Positions 1-5,989 of a stretch of 10,290 nt of DNA are shown here, piece after piece (the first letter of the stretch is position 1; each line of letters begins with the position of its first letter). The stretch is taken from contig DAOWIV010000085.1 of assembly GCA_030640725.1 (NCBI GenBank), positions 1-10,290 of the forward strand. The letters are read 5' to 3'. Source of the stretch: Methanosarcinales archaeon (GTDB lineage Archaea > Halobacteriota > Methanosarcinia > Methanosarcinales > Methanogasteraceae). Both the position numbers and the translations under genes were made by a program. Below the pieces are notes generated by a model. The model was not told the origin of the DNA and made no database searches. It worked only from the letters and a program-made list of their open reading frames with translations.

Positions 1-65
1 AGCTCGATTGGGGTTATTGGGTGTCGTTGCCACAACCATCGCTTCTTCATATCCTTTATCCCATT
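1..65 (-). other. Unassigned open frame running off the left edge
   Basis: Left of the restriction-enzyme remnant, one minus-strand frame stays open to the window edge, reading approximately D-I-L-L-K-W-D-K-G-Y-E-E-A-M-V-V-A-T-T-P. It does not match the expected continuation of the restriction enzyme. It may be a later, rejoined part of the same decayed gene or the start of another gene beyond the window. I cannot identify it. Confidence 0.2.
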
Positions 66-297
66 TCAGCAGGATATCATCGCATCATCGTGAACGACAT
101 CTTTGTATTGCTCTGCATGACCCTGCTTATTGCACATATCCCAGCCCAGAGCTTCAAAGAACGGGTCAATGAATTCCCGCCTCACCTGCGTTTCATTGTA
201 TGCCGATTTTTTTATAGACGTCAAGATTATACCGGAACCGCCCGGCGAGTTCCTCGACCTTCCGCTTTGCCTTGTCTTTCGTTTCGTCTTTCGGCAT
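66..297 (-). pseudogene. Remnant of type IIG (Eco57I-like) restriction-modification enzyme, N-terminal domain
   Basis: Read on the minus strand, the ATG at 297 opens a basic N-terminus (M-P-K-D-E-T-K...) that stops at 193-195. A second frame, from about 214 to the stop at 66-68, reads K-S-A-Y-N-E-T-Q-V-R-R-E-F-I-D-P-F-F and then E-A-L-G-W-D-M, N-K-Q-G, Y-K-D-V-V-H-D-D-A. These are recognised from memory as the conserved start of the nuclease domain in single-chain type IIG/Eco57I-like restriction-modification proteins. The two frames join at a run of seven T on the plus strand (207-213), so one base of slippage would restore a single reading. After H-D-D-A the family's continuation (a G-G-A-T-K-A-P-D-Y-like segment) is missing and the frame stops. 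The intact family is around 1000 residues, so only about 75 residues survive here. A sequencing error could explain the homopolymer frameshift but not the second break. Confidence 0.72.
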
Positions 298-300
298 CAT

Positions 301-547
301 ATTAAAAATGGTACGTCGTGCTTCATCATATTTGCTGTAGAATCGCTTGCAGATTTTTCCCGAAACCATCCGGCAAGCAAAGAAGAATATGACGCCATCT
401 CAACAATAACATCTGGGCGGGTATATGCATCTGCATATTCACAAGCACACGCACGCAGAGGTTGATTCCGCGCTCGTCAAGTATCAGTGCCAGCACCACA
501 CAGCACGGATGCGAGACATCCCATTAAGGGGCGTACCGTCCAAAATC
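301..547. other. Intergenic stretch, no gene assigned
   Basis: About 250 bases lie between the restriction-enzyme remnant and the small membrane protein gene. Minus-strand frames of roughly 50-70 codons are open here, for example one ending at a stop near 312, but none has a convincing start, ribosome-binding site or recognisable motif. The plus-strand ORF from 130 to 465 is antisense to the remnant and is not supported. The stretch may be eroded coding sequence belonging to the same decayed locus. Confidence 0.4.
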
Positions 548-712
548 TCAATATTTCTCGCAAAATGCGACCAGGAACAATGTGGCTATAGGACCGAAGA
601 GTAGTGAAATGAGAAACCAGTTAAGACCACTTCTGTTCTTCCCCTGGGCGATCCCTGCATTGATCAATGCAAGACTGCCCCATCCAATCGCATAGTCAGG
701 TCCGGAGCTCAT
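548..712 (-). CDS. Small membrane protein, 54 aa, function unknown
   Basis: The ATG at 712 is preceded by G-G-A-A-G-G at a 7-base spacing, a good ribosome-binding site, and the frame ends in TGA at 548-550. The product is 54 residues. Residues 8-22 are hydrophobic. A polar linker (Q-G-K-N-R-S-G-L-N) follows, then a second hydrophobic stretch at 32-50 that contains W-F-L-I-S-L-L-F-G-P-I-A. Two short membrane helices joined by a basic loop is the likely shape. The R-S-x-x-x-W-F...L-x-G-P-x-A pattern recurs in many small prokaryotic membrane proteins of unknown role, from general memory. Coding is supported by the ribosome site, the composition and a clean stop. An alternative GTG start five codons upstream has no ribosome site. 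The gene overlaps the 16-codon leader ORF by ATGA, which suggests coupled translation. No function can be assigned. Confidence 0.65.
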   Translation of the reverse strand: MSSGPDYAIGWGSLALINAGIAQGKNRSGLNWFLISLLFGPIATLFLVAFCEKY

Positions 713-759
713 AGAAGTGCCTTCCACTGTTCTGAATTCGATAGGTTCATCTGTATCAT
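709..759 (-). CDS. Possible 16-residue leader ORF overlapping the small membrane protein gene
   Basis: On the minus strand an ATG at 759 starts a 16-codon frame (M-I-Q-M-N-L-S-N-S-E-Q-W-K-A-L-L) that ends in TGA at 709-711, so its stop overlaps the ATG of the next gene in the sequence ATGA. Upstream sits A-G-G-A-T-T-G-A-T, which resembles the archaeal ribosome-binding consensus AGGAGGTGAT, three bases before the ATG. Either a translated leader peptide coupled to the membrane protein or a chance ORF would fit. It is too short for composition to decide. Confidence 0.3.
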   Translation of the reverse strand: MIQMNLSNSEQWKALL

Positions 760-933
760 TTTATCAATCCTTTTGTAGACCTGCTGCTAATTAACAGTAC
801 TCCCAAAACAAATGCCCGGCACCGCGAAGCGTGGCAGTACCTCGCATAACCACAACATTTAAGTATTTGTGAATATACAACCCCACCATCTGATGACTTT
901 AATTGATAAAACCGTACAGGGCGAGTAATTACA

Positions 934-1875
934 ATGACGTGGCAGTTAATTTTTTTTAGCATCATCTCTACCCTGATTCTGATTGCATTGTACTTTCCAC
1001 TCTTCGTATCGGCGGAATGCCGCAAAAAAAAGCGTGGATATACGGCAAGGCAATTGATCAATGGATATTGGCCCTATATACTGGCAGCCGCCGCCGTATA
1101 CGGGCTTGTACAGGTGCAGTTTCCAATACGGCAGCATCTGAATCTGCTTGTGAATTATGATTGCACAGCATACATTGAACAGATAGAAGGCGGTTTGGTC
1201 TCGGGTTTTCAGAGCATGGCAACGCCCACACTCACATATCTGATGACGTTTGTATATATAGTGTTCTTTTCATCGATTGTGATATTTACATTCATTGTAC
1301 TTGCATACACCGAGCAAACGTCAGAACTTAAGCGATTTTCTCTTGTTTTCATCCTGAATTATCTGATCGCATTCCCTTTTTATCTGCTATTCCCGGTTAC
1401 GGTCACCGGCTATGCATTGCCCACCGTCCAGCCGCTCATGTATGAACTGCACCCGGCGATATACTCAGCCATCACCATGGTGGACCCGCTTGACAACTGT
1501 TTCCCGAGCCTGCATGTCGCACTCGTGTTCAGCACATTTCTAATAATTTACGGGACAAATCTCAGGCGGTACAGGGTCTTCCTGATATTCGCATTTCCCA
1601 CAGTCGTTTTTGCCACGCTATACCTTGGGGTACACTGGGTAACTGATATCATAGCCGGCATGGTGCTATCGATCTTCACATTTCACATCGCAGACCGCTA
1701 TGGCGAGCAGATCATGCGACATGCAAACATCGCAATTGTCGAGATCGAAATGCTGATCGGTGTCAAAGAGACGATCATCTGCAATATATGCGCATGTAAT
1801 ATCGTGACCGTGCCACATATCAGGTCTGTGAGCTGCCCGCAGTGCGGCACATGCATCAAGCACAGCGTGCTATGA
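934..1875 (+). CDS. PAP2 (Aur1/inositolphosphotransferase-like) membrane phosphatase with C-terminal zinc ribbon
   Basis: This 313-residue polytopic membrane protein has hydrophobic segments at about 5-26, 48-62, 97-125, 136-156, 195-206, 214-231 and 236-251. The PAP2 catalytic set is visible. F-P-S-L-H is at 190-194 in place of the usual P-S-G-H. G-V-H-W-V-T-D-I-I-A-G follows at 232-242, with H234 and D238 as the second histidine/aspartate pair. F-P-S-L-H is typical of the Aur1/Ipt1-like PAP2 branch, whose members transfer or hydrolyse lipid-linked phosphates at the membrane. The substrate here, perhaps an archaeal polyprenyl phosphate or phospholipid, is inference. After the last helix, residues 283-307 form a cytoplasm-side zinc ribbon (C283, C286, C288, C301, C304, C307), an uncommon addition. 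The ATG at 934 has only a weak ribosome site. A TATA-like stretch, T-T-T-A-A-T-T-G-A, at about 898-906 could be the promoter. Confidence 0.85.
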   Translation: MTWQLIFFSIISTLILIALYFPLFVSAECRKKKRGYTARQLINGYWPYILAAAAVYGLVQVQFPIRQHLNLLVNYDCTAYIEQIEGGLVSGFQSMATPTLTYLMTFVYIVFFSSIVIFTFIVLAYTEQTSELKRFSLVFILNYLIAFPFYLLFPVTVTGYALPTVQPLMYELHPAIYSAITMVDPLDNCFPSLHVALVFSTFLIIYGTNLRRYRVFLIFAFPTVVFATLYLGVHWVTDIIAGMVLSIFTFHIADRYGEQIMRHANIAIVEIEMLIGVKETIICNICACNIVTVPHIRSVSCPQCGTCIKHSVL

Positions 1876-1954
1876 GGACTGATCTCATCGACAGCGGAGC
1901 GGTGCGGCGCCGGCAGTGCAGCGTACAACATGCAGGATGGTGCATCGGACGATT

Positions 1955-2140
1955 CTACTGTGACCGGCAACACTGCTTTGCAATCCACGAATTAAGCGCG
2001 TGGTTGAGATCCTCAGCATCCACATAGATCTTGCCACATGCAGGGCACTGCGACCCATTCACGGTACGACCGTAGCGGTTTAGGGTCGTTGGCATGGTCA
2101 GCATGCCACATTCACATCTCACGATCTCGGATCCGGACAT
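1955..2140 (-). CDS. Small zinc-ribbon protein, 61 aa
   Basis: The frame can be extended upstream to 2413, but that extension only mirrors the tRNA methyltransferase gene on the other strand. The ATG at 2140 gives a compact 61-residue protein lying outside that gene. It contains C9-x-C11 and C32-x-x-C35-G, a four-cysteine zinc knuckle, separated by a 20-residue loop with N-R-Y-G-R. No other domain is visible, and the C-terminus has an additional C-C pair at 57-58. It is convergent with the PAP2 gene (79-base gap) and divergent from the methyltransferase gene (84-base gap). Its C-x-C-x3-T-x-P and C-P-x-C-G spacing echoes the tail of the PAP2 protein next door. The role is unknown; small zinc ribbons often bind nucleic acid or partner proteins. 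The ribosome site (C-A-G-G-A-T) is weak. Confidence 0.6.
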   Translation of the reverse strand: MSGSEIVRCECGMLTMPTTLNRYGRTVNGSQCPACGKIYVDAEDLNHALNSWIAKQCCRSQ

Positions 2141-2224
2141 ACGTATCCTGTTGCTCTGGTGAGTAATAATGTGGGGGTACTGACAAAGTGCAGGACGCAA
2201 AGACGCGGGCAATTGGTTACGATC

Positions 2225-3247
2225 ATGATACTGACATTCGAACTGTCTGGCGAGCACGAAACACTGCCAAAAAGCGAGGTGCTCGCATGTATGCGTGCGC
2301 TCGGGATCGAGCATCGGGTTGCAAAGAGTGGTGAGCAGTGCCTGATGCTTGATATCAAAGATGATTCTGTGAAGATATCCCGGATACTGGCTACAAGGCT
2401 TGCGATGACACATCGAATCATCTCAGGTATCTTCGAATGCGGCATATCCGAATCAGATATCCTGAAATCTGCCCGTGATGCGGAGATAAGAGTCCCCTCA
2501 GGAGAAACATTCGGCGTGAGGGTGAAACAGATACCGCGCTCGTATCTTTCGTCCACGGACCTTGAAAGACGCATAGGCGAGGTAATTTTCGAGCACAATC
2601 CCGGATCGAGGGTGAATTTGAAAGATCCGGATCACAGCTTCAGATTGCTTGTAACCAATCGGTCGTGCACATTCGGAGAGGTGCTCGCATCGGTTGACCG
2701 TAAGCAATTTTGGGAAAGAAAGCCGCATAAGAAACCATTCTTCTATCCGGGGACTATCTTGCCGGAGGTCTCACGCGCAATCGTGAATCTCTGTGAAATC
2801 CGCTCAAACGACCTCATTCTTGATCCGTTCTGCGGGACCGGTGGCATACTGGTCGAAGCGGGCATGATCGGTGCGCGAGTGATCGGAATCGATGTGCAGG
2901 AATCGATGCTGCACGGAGCAGAGATGAACCTCAGGGATTATGGCTCTGAATATCACGTACTCTGCGGAGATGCCTGTAACCTGCCGATCGCTGACCATTC
3001 GGTCGATGCAGTGGTCACTGATCCGCCTTATGGCAGGTCTGCCGTCGTCGTGGCAGAATCGGTCGAATCACTCTACATGGGTGCGCTATTTGAGATATAT
3101 CGCGTGTTAAAGCGCGGGAGGTATGCAGTTGTGATCTCCGACTTTGAGCTTTCAGGGGCAGGCGACGCCGGGTTTGCCGTGACCGGGCGACATGCCCAGC
3201 GGGTCCACCGGAGCCTGACGCGGTATGTCGTGGTGCTGCGAAAGTAG
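2225..3247 (+). CDS. trmG10: tRNA (guanine(10)-N2)-methyltransferase, THUMP domain type
   Basis: The product is a 340-residue cytoplasmic enzyme expected to methylate N2 of guanosine 10 in tRNA using S-adenosylmethionine. The N-terminus (M-I-L-T-F-E-L-S-G-E-H) and residues 50-155 fit the ferredoxin-like/THUMP RNA-binding region. The linker R-K-P-H-K-K-P-F-F-Y-P-G lies at 165-176. The Rossmann methylase follows, with motif I L-D-P-F-C-G-T-G-G at 199-207, the acidic loop G-I-D at 221-223, and the catalytic motif IV D-P-P-Y-G at 266-270, typical of N2-guanine methylases. Length matches the archaeal family. A longer frame begins with GTG at 2159, but the ATG at 2225 gives the family's usual N-terminus, so I chose it. 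Its ribosome site is weak (C-G-A-T-C abutting the ATG). It appears to be transcribed alone, divergently from the zinc-ribbon gene. Confidence 0.92.
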   Translation: MILTFELSGEHETLPKSEVLACMRALGIEHRVAKSGEQCLMLDIKDDSVKISRILATRLAMTHRIISGIFECGISESDILKSARDAEIRVPSGETFGVRVKQIPRSYLSSTDLERRIGEVIFEHNPGSRVNLKDPDHSFRLLVTNRSCTFGEVLASVDRKQFWERKPHKKPFFYPGTILPEVSRAIVNLCEIRSNDLILDPFCGTGGILVEAGMIGARVIGIDVQESMLHGAEMNLRDYGSEYHVLCGDACNLPIADHSVDAVVTDPPYGRSAVVVAESVESLYMGALFEIYRVLKRGRYAVVISDFELSGAGDAGFAVTGRHAQRVHRSLTRYVVVLRK

Positions 3248-3268
3248 CAGTAGCGGCAACTGACCATT

Positions 3269-3286
3269 ACAACAACGACAACAACG
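3269..3286 (+). repeat. Two tandem copies of a 9-bp unit between trmG10 and the MFS gene
   Basis: ACAACAACG occurs twice head to tail in the 139-base gap. This is a simple microsatellite-like repeat with no evident role. Confidence 0.6.
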
Positions 3287-3355
3287 AAGAGCCGTGTATC
3301 ATCTGGCAGGTATCCGGTTTCATCGAGTACGTTCTCTTACGAACATTCAGGAGCA

Positions 3356-3370
3356 GATAAAGATATAATA
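3356..3370 (+). promoter_or_regulatory. Candidate TATA box for the MFS gene
   Basis: The A/T-rich stretch ATAAAGATATAATA lies about 17-31 bases before the ATG at 3387. With the usual TATA-to-start distance of about 26 bases, transcription would begin at or very near the start codon, suggesting a leaderless mRNA. The match to the box A consensus is imperfect. Confidence 0.35.
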
Positions 3371-3386
3371 TGACCACCGATCAGAC

Positions 3387-4493
3387 ATGAAACTGAATTC
3401 AATCCAGTTCTTTACCAACGCATCGATGATGATATCGATGATGCTCATTCCGGTTATAGCAAATGATTTCGGAGCCAATCATATACAAATAGGTATCATC
3501 ATCGGTGTATATGGTCTGTGCCTGTTTATTTCGTCTTGTGTGTTCAGCAGGGCTGCTGACGCGTGGAAGATCAAAAAACTGCTCGTGGCAGGTCTTGCGT
3601 TTTCGGCGATCGCCTACTTTCTGCAGGTATTCGCGGATGACCCGCTTAGTCTCGGGCTGGCGCGAGGTTTCCTCGGGATCTGCGTCGGCATATACCCGGC
3701 AGCAATGATCATGCACGTTTACGGGATGGGGCGGAGCATCGGCAAGTTCAGTTCATTTGGCGCACTCGGATGGGCTGCCGGGTTCTTTGTAGCCGGACTC
3801 ATCGGAAACTATGACCTGATATTCATTGCAAGCACCGTTCTCGTGATATTATCAGCTGTCATCGCCATGCGCCTTCCTGATGTTAAAGTTCCGCGAATTG
3901 AGGTTGCATACCTATCGCTTGCCACAGTGAAGGCAAACTGGGACATATACCTGACATTCATGCTTCGGCATACCGGAGCCACAGCCGTCTGGGTGGTTTT
4001 TCCACTGTACCTGATCAGCCTCGGGGCAGACGAGTTTTGGATCGGCATGTTATACTGCATCAATCCGCTGGCGCAGTTTTTCATAATGCAGCAGCTTGAT
4101 GGCAGGGATTCGATATCGCTTGTGAGATACGGGTATCTTGTGTCGGTGTTCGCTTTTTTAAGTTTCATCCCGCCGACGACTTTTTATTATATAATGCCGG
4201 GCATGGTTCTGGTCGCTGTTTCGTGGTCGTTTCTGTATGTCGGGTCCACCGAGCTTCTGCTCAGCCAAAATCCGGATAAAGCGACAGCCGCAGGGTGGCT
4301 CACCTCAGTGATCAGTCTTGCATCGGTGGTGGGTTCACTGCTCGGGGGCGTCATCTCGTATTACTGCGGGTTCGTCGCAGTGCTCGTGCTCGCAGGGGGA
4401 CTTAGTTTTATCAGCTTCCTGATCATGGCAGCCCGCCCCCTGCCCCCACCCCAATGCCTTTGTGAGTCAGGACACTTTTCCCGACACAGGTAA
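3387..4493 (+). CDS. Major facilitator superfamily transporter
   Basis: This 368-residue membrane protein has around eleven or twelve hydrophobic segments spread along its length, the usual MFS size and pattern. The loop after the second helix carries a motif A-like sequence, S-R-A-A-D-A-W-K-I-K-K-L-L at about 54-66, with the aspartate and the basic residues in the expected places. The glycine-rich helices G-F-L-G-I-C-V-G-I-Y-P at about 94-104 and the matching one near the C-terminus (V-G-S-L-L-G-G-V-I-S) fit the two-fold MFS repeat. Nothing reveals the substrate; sugar, drug or anion efflux families are all possible. The last 20 residues are proline-, cysteine- and histidine-containing and not hydrophobic. 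It is bounded by 139 and 126 bases of non-coding DNA, so it is probably a single-gene unit. Confidence 0.85.
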   Translation: MKLNSIQFFTNASMMISMMLIPVIANDFGANHIQIGIIIGVYGLCLFISSCVFSRAADAWKIKKLLVAGLAFSAIAYFLQVFADDPLSLGLARGFLGICVGIYPAAMIMHVYGMGRSIGKFSSFGALGWAAGFFVAGLIGNYDLIFIASTVLVILSAVIAMRLPDVKVPRIEVAYLSLATVKANWDIYLTFMLRHTGATAVWVVFPLYLISLGADEFWIGMLYCINPLAQFFIMQQLDGRDSISLVRYGYLVSVFAFLSFIPPTTFYYIMPGMVLVAVSWSFLYVGSTELLLSQNPDKATAAGWLTSVISLASVVGSLLGGVISYYCGFVAVLVLAGGLSFISFLIMAARPLPPPQCLCESGHFSRHR

Positions 4494-4515
4494 AATTACG
4501 AGTCATCAGCACAAA

Positions 4516-4541
4516 GTTGCAACCCATCTTTTCGGTGCAAC
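4516..4541 (+). promoter_or_regulatory. Hairpin (GTTGCAACC / GGTGCAAC) between the MFS gene and dnaJ
   Basis: The arms GTTGCAACC (4516-4524) and GGTGCAAC (4534-4541) pair over 8 bp with one bulged A around a 9-base loop containing TTTT. It lies 22 bases after the MFS stop and about 25 bases before the candidate TATA box of dnaJ. It could end the MFS transcript or be a binding site for a dnaJ regulator. The run after it (AGTTAATTT) is only moderately T-rich. Confidence 0.4.
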
Positions 4542-4565
4542 AGTTAATTTAACGTACATGCATAC

Positions 4566-4574
4566 TTCATATAC
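4566..4574 (+). promoter_or_regulatory. Candidate TATA box for dnaJ
   Basis: TTCATATAC is centred 50 bases before the dnaJ ATG. A start about 26 bases downstream would give an untranslated leader of about 23 bases containing AAGGGTAACCGATCGT. A second A/T stretch, CTTAAAAA (4595-4602), is nearer the ATG but less well spaced. Confidence 0.4.
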
Positions 4575-4619
4575 TTAAGAAATATCCGTTCGCACTTAAA
4601 AACAAGGGTAACCGATCGT

Positions 4620-5855
4620 ATGGCAGAGAAAAAGGACTATTACGCTGTGCTTGGGGTCTCGAAGGACGCCGATGAAAAGCAAATCAAAAAAACGTATCGG
4701 AAACTGGCGATGCAGTACCATCCTGACAGAAATCAGTCGCCCGATGCAGAGGAGAAATTCAAGGAGATCTCCGAGGCTTATGGCGTGCTATCTGATCCTG
4801 AAAAGCGGAAAAGATACGATCAATTCGGACATGCGGGCATCGATTCGCGGTACTCACCAGAGGATATCTTCGGGGGCATCCATTTCGAGGATATCTTCGG
4901 GGGCAGGGGATCTGGTGGATTTGGGCAGGGCGGCTTTGAAGGCATCTTTGATATGTTCTTTGGCGGGGGCGGCGGTGCTGGCGGTGCCGGAGGATATGGT
5001 TCGCGAACAGTTCCGCAACGGGGCGGTGATCTCAGATATGATCTGCACATATCACTTGCAGGCGCTGTGCACGGCACAGAATCAAAGATAAGACTGATGC
5101 GCACCGAAACCTGTGATACGTGCGGTGGGAGCGGTGCAAAACCGGGCACATCTCCAAAGACCTGCGCGAACTGTAAGGGCGCCGGTCAGGTTAATCAGGT
5201 AAGGCGAACGCCGTTTGGTCAGTTCATCACCTCTACTCCCTGCAGACAGTGTCGCGGCACCGGCAAGGTGATCGAGTCGCCATGTAGCTCCTGCAACGGC
5301 ACCGGCAGGGTGCGTCGCGCCAAGACGATCTCGGTGTCGATCCCGGCTGGCATCGAGACCGGATCCCGGCTGCGCATTGTCGGAGAGGGTGAGCACGGGG
5401 TCCATGGCGGTCCGCCTGGCGATCTGTACGTCGTTATGCACATCGAGCCGAATTCCGTCTTTGTGCGAGATACGGACAACATCCTGTATGAACTGTCGAT
5501 CCGTTTTACGCAGGCTACGCTCGGGGACGAGGTGGTGGTTCCGACGCTGCATGGTGACGTGAAGATGAAGATCCCGCCGGGCACACAAGCGGATTCGACG
5601 CTCAGGCTGCGCGGCAAGGGCATGCCAAAGCTACACGGACGTGGAAAAGGAGACCAGCTTGTAAAAATCAAGATTATCGTTCCGAAACATCCCTCCACGC
5701 GGGAGCGGGAATTGCTCGCCGAATTGCAGAAAATCGAGGGTAAAACCGGTCAGGGCAAGAGCGCAGGTAGCACAGGTGGTGCTGGTAGTAAAGGCGAGAC
5801 CGGTGATAAAAAACGAAAAGGAATCTTTGAAAAGGTCAAAGATGCCTTTGAATGA
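4620..5855 (+). CDS. dnaJ: Chaperone protein DnaJ (Hsp40, type I)
   Basis: This 411-residue type I Hsp40 stimulates the ATPase of DnaK and binds unfolded clients in the cytoplasm. The J domain covers residues 5-70, with H-P-D at 34-36. A glycine/phenylalanine linker follows at 74-135. The zinc domain has all four C-x-x-C-x-G-x-G repeats: C165-C168, C182-C185, C208-C211 and C222-C225. The client-binding C-terminal domains run to about 357. The tail, rich in G, K and S, ends in G-I-F-E-K-V-K-D-A-F-E, a tail I associate with methanogen DnaJ proteins. All key residues are present. Neither grpE nor dnaK is upstream, as would be usual in archaea with this system; the preceding gene is the MFS transporter. 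The ATG follows AAGGGTAACCGATCGT, only a loose ribosome site. Confidence 0.97.
   Translation: MAEKKDYYAVLGVSKDADEKQIKKTYRKLAMQYHPDRNQSPDAEEKFKEISEAYGVLSDPEKRKRYDQFGHAGIDSRYSPEDIFGGIHFEDIFGGRGSGGFGQGGFEGIFDMFFGGGGGAGGAGGYGSRTVPQRGGDLRYDLHISLAGAVHGTESKIRLMRTETCDTCGGSGAKPGTSPKTCANCKGAGQVNQVRRTPFGQFITSTPCRQCRGTGKVIESPCSSCNGTGRVRRAKTISVSIPAGIETGSRLRIVGEGEHGVHGGPPGDLYVVMHIEPNSVFVRDTDNILYELSIRFTQATLGDEVVVPTLHGDVKMKIPPGTQADSTLRLRGKGMPKLHGRGKGDQLVKIKIIVPKHPSTRERELLAELQKIEGKTGQGKSAGSTGGAGSKGETGDKKRKGIFEKVKDAFE
4860..4905 (+). repeat. 27-bp spaced direct repeat in the dnaJ G/F linker
   Basis: The 19-base sequence GAGGATATCTTCGGGGGCA occurs at 4860-4878 and 4887-4905, exactly 27 bases apart. It encodes E-D-I-F-G-G at residues 81-86 and 90-95. 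The identical DNA suggests a recent in-frame duplication within the flexible linker. Confidence 0.75.
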
Positions 5856-5964
5856 GCGGTCATCGATTCGGCTCTTCGATATTTCCATGAACTCCGCATC
5901 TGTGAATGCTATTCTGTCACTGACCACAGAAAACGGCGGGACTGGGGAATTGATAAAGTCGGAA

Positions 5965-5982
5965 CAGATCAGATCAGATCAG
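5965..5982 (+). repeat. Pentanucleotide tandem repeat between dnaJ and the presenilin-like gene
   Basis: CAGAT is repeated three times followed by CAG, in the 134-base convergent gap just downstream of both stop codons. No terminator-like hairpin or T-run is evident in the rest of the gap. Confidence 0.6.
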
Positions 5983-5989
5983 TCATGGG

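Noticed and set aside
130..465. Plus-strand ORF of 111 codons
   Set aside because: It is antisense to the restriction-enzyme remnant, has no ribosome site and no recognisable motif.
756..1061. Minus-strand ORF of 101 codons
   Set aside because: Its first half mirrors the start of the PAP2 gene and the rest falls in the promoter gap; no domain or ribosome site.
2159..2224. Longer GTG start for the tRNA methyltransferase
   Set aside because: The added residues are polar and unlike the family; the ATG at 2225 gives the expected N-terminus.
2141..2413. Upstream extension of the small zinc-ribbon ORF
   Set aside because: The extra 91 residues are antisense to the tRNA methyltransferase; the zinc ribbon is complete from the ATG at 2140.
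3418..3446. Repeated ATCGATGATG in the start of the MFS gene
   Set aside because: It encodes M-M-I-S-M-M in the first helix and is explained by codon usage there.
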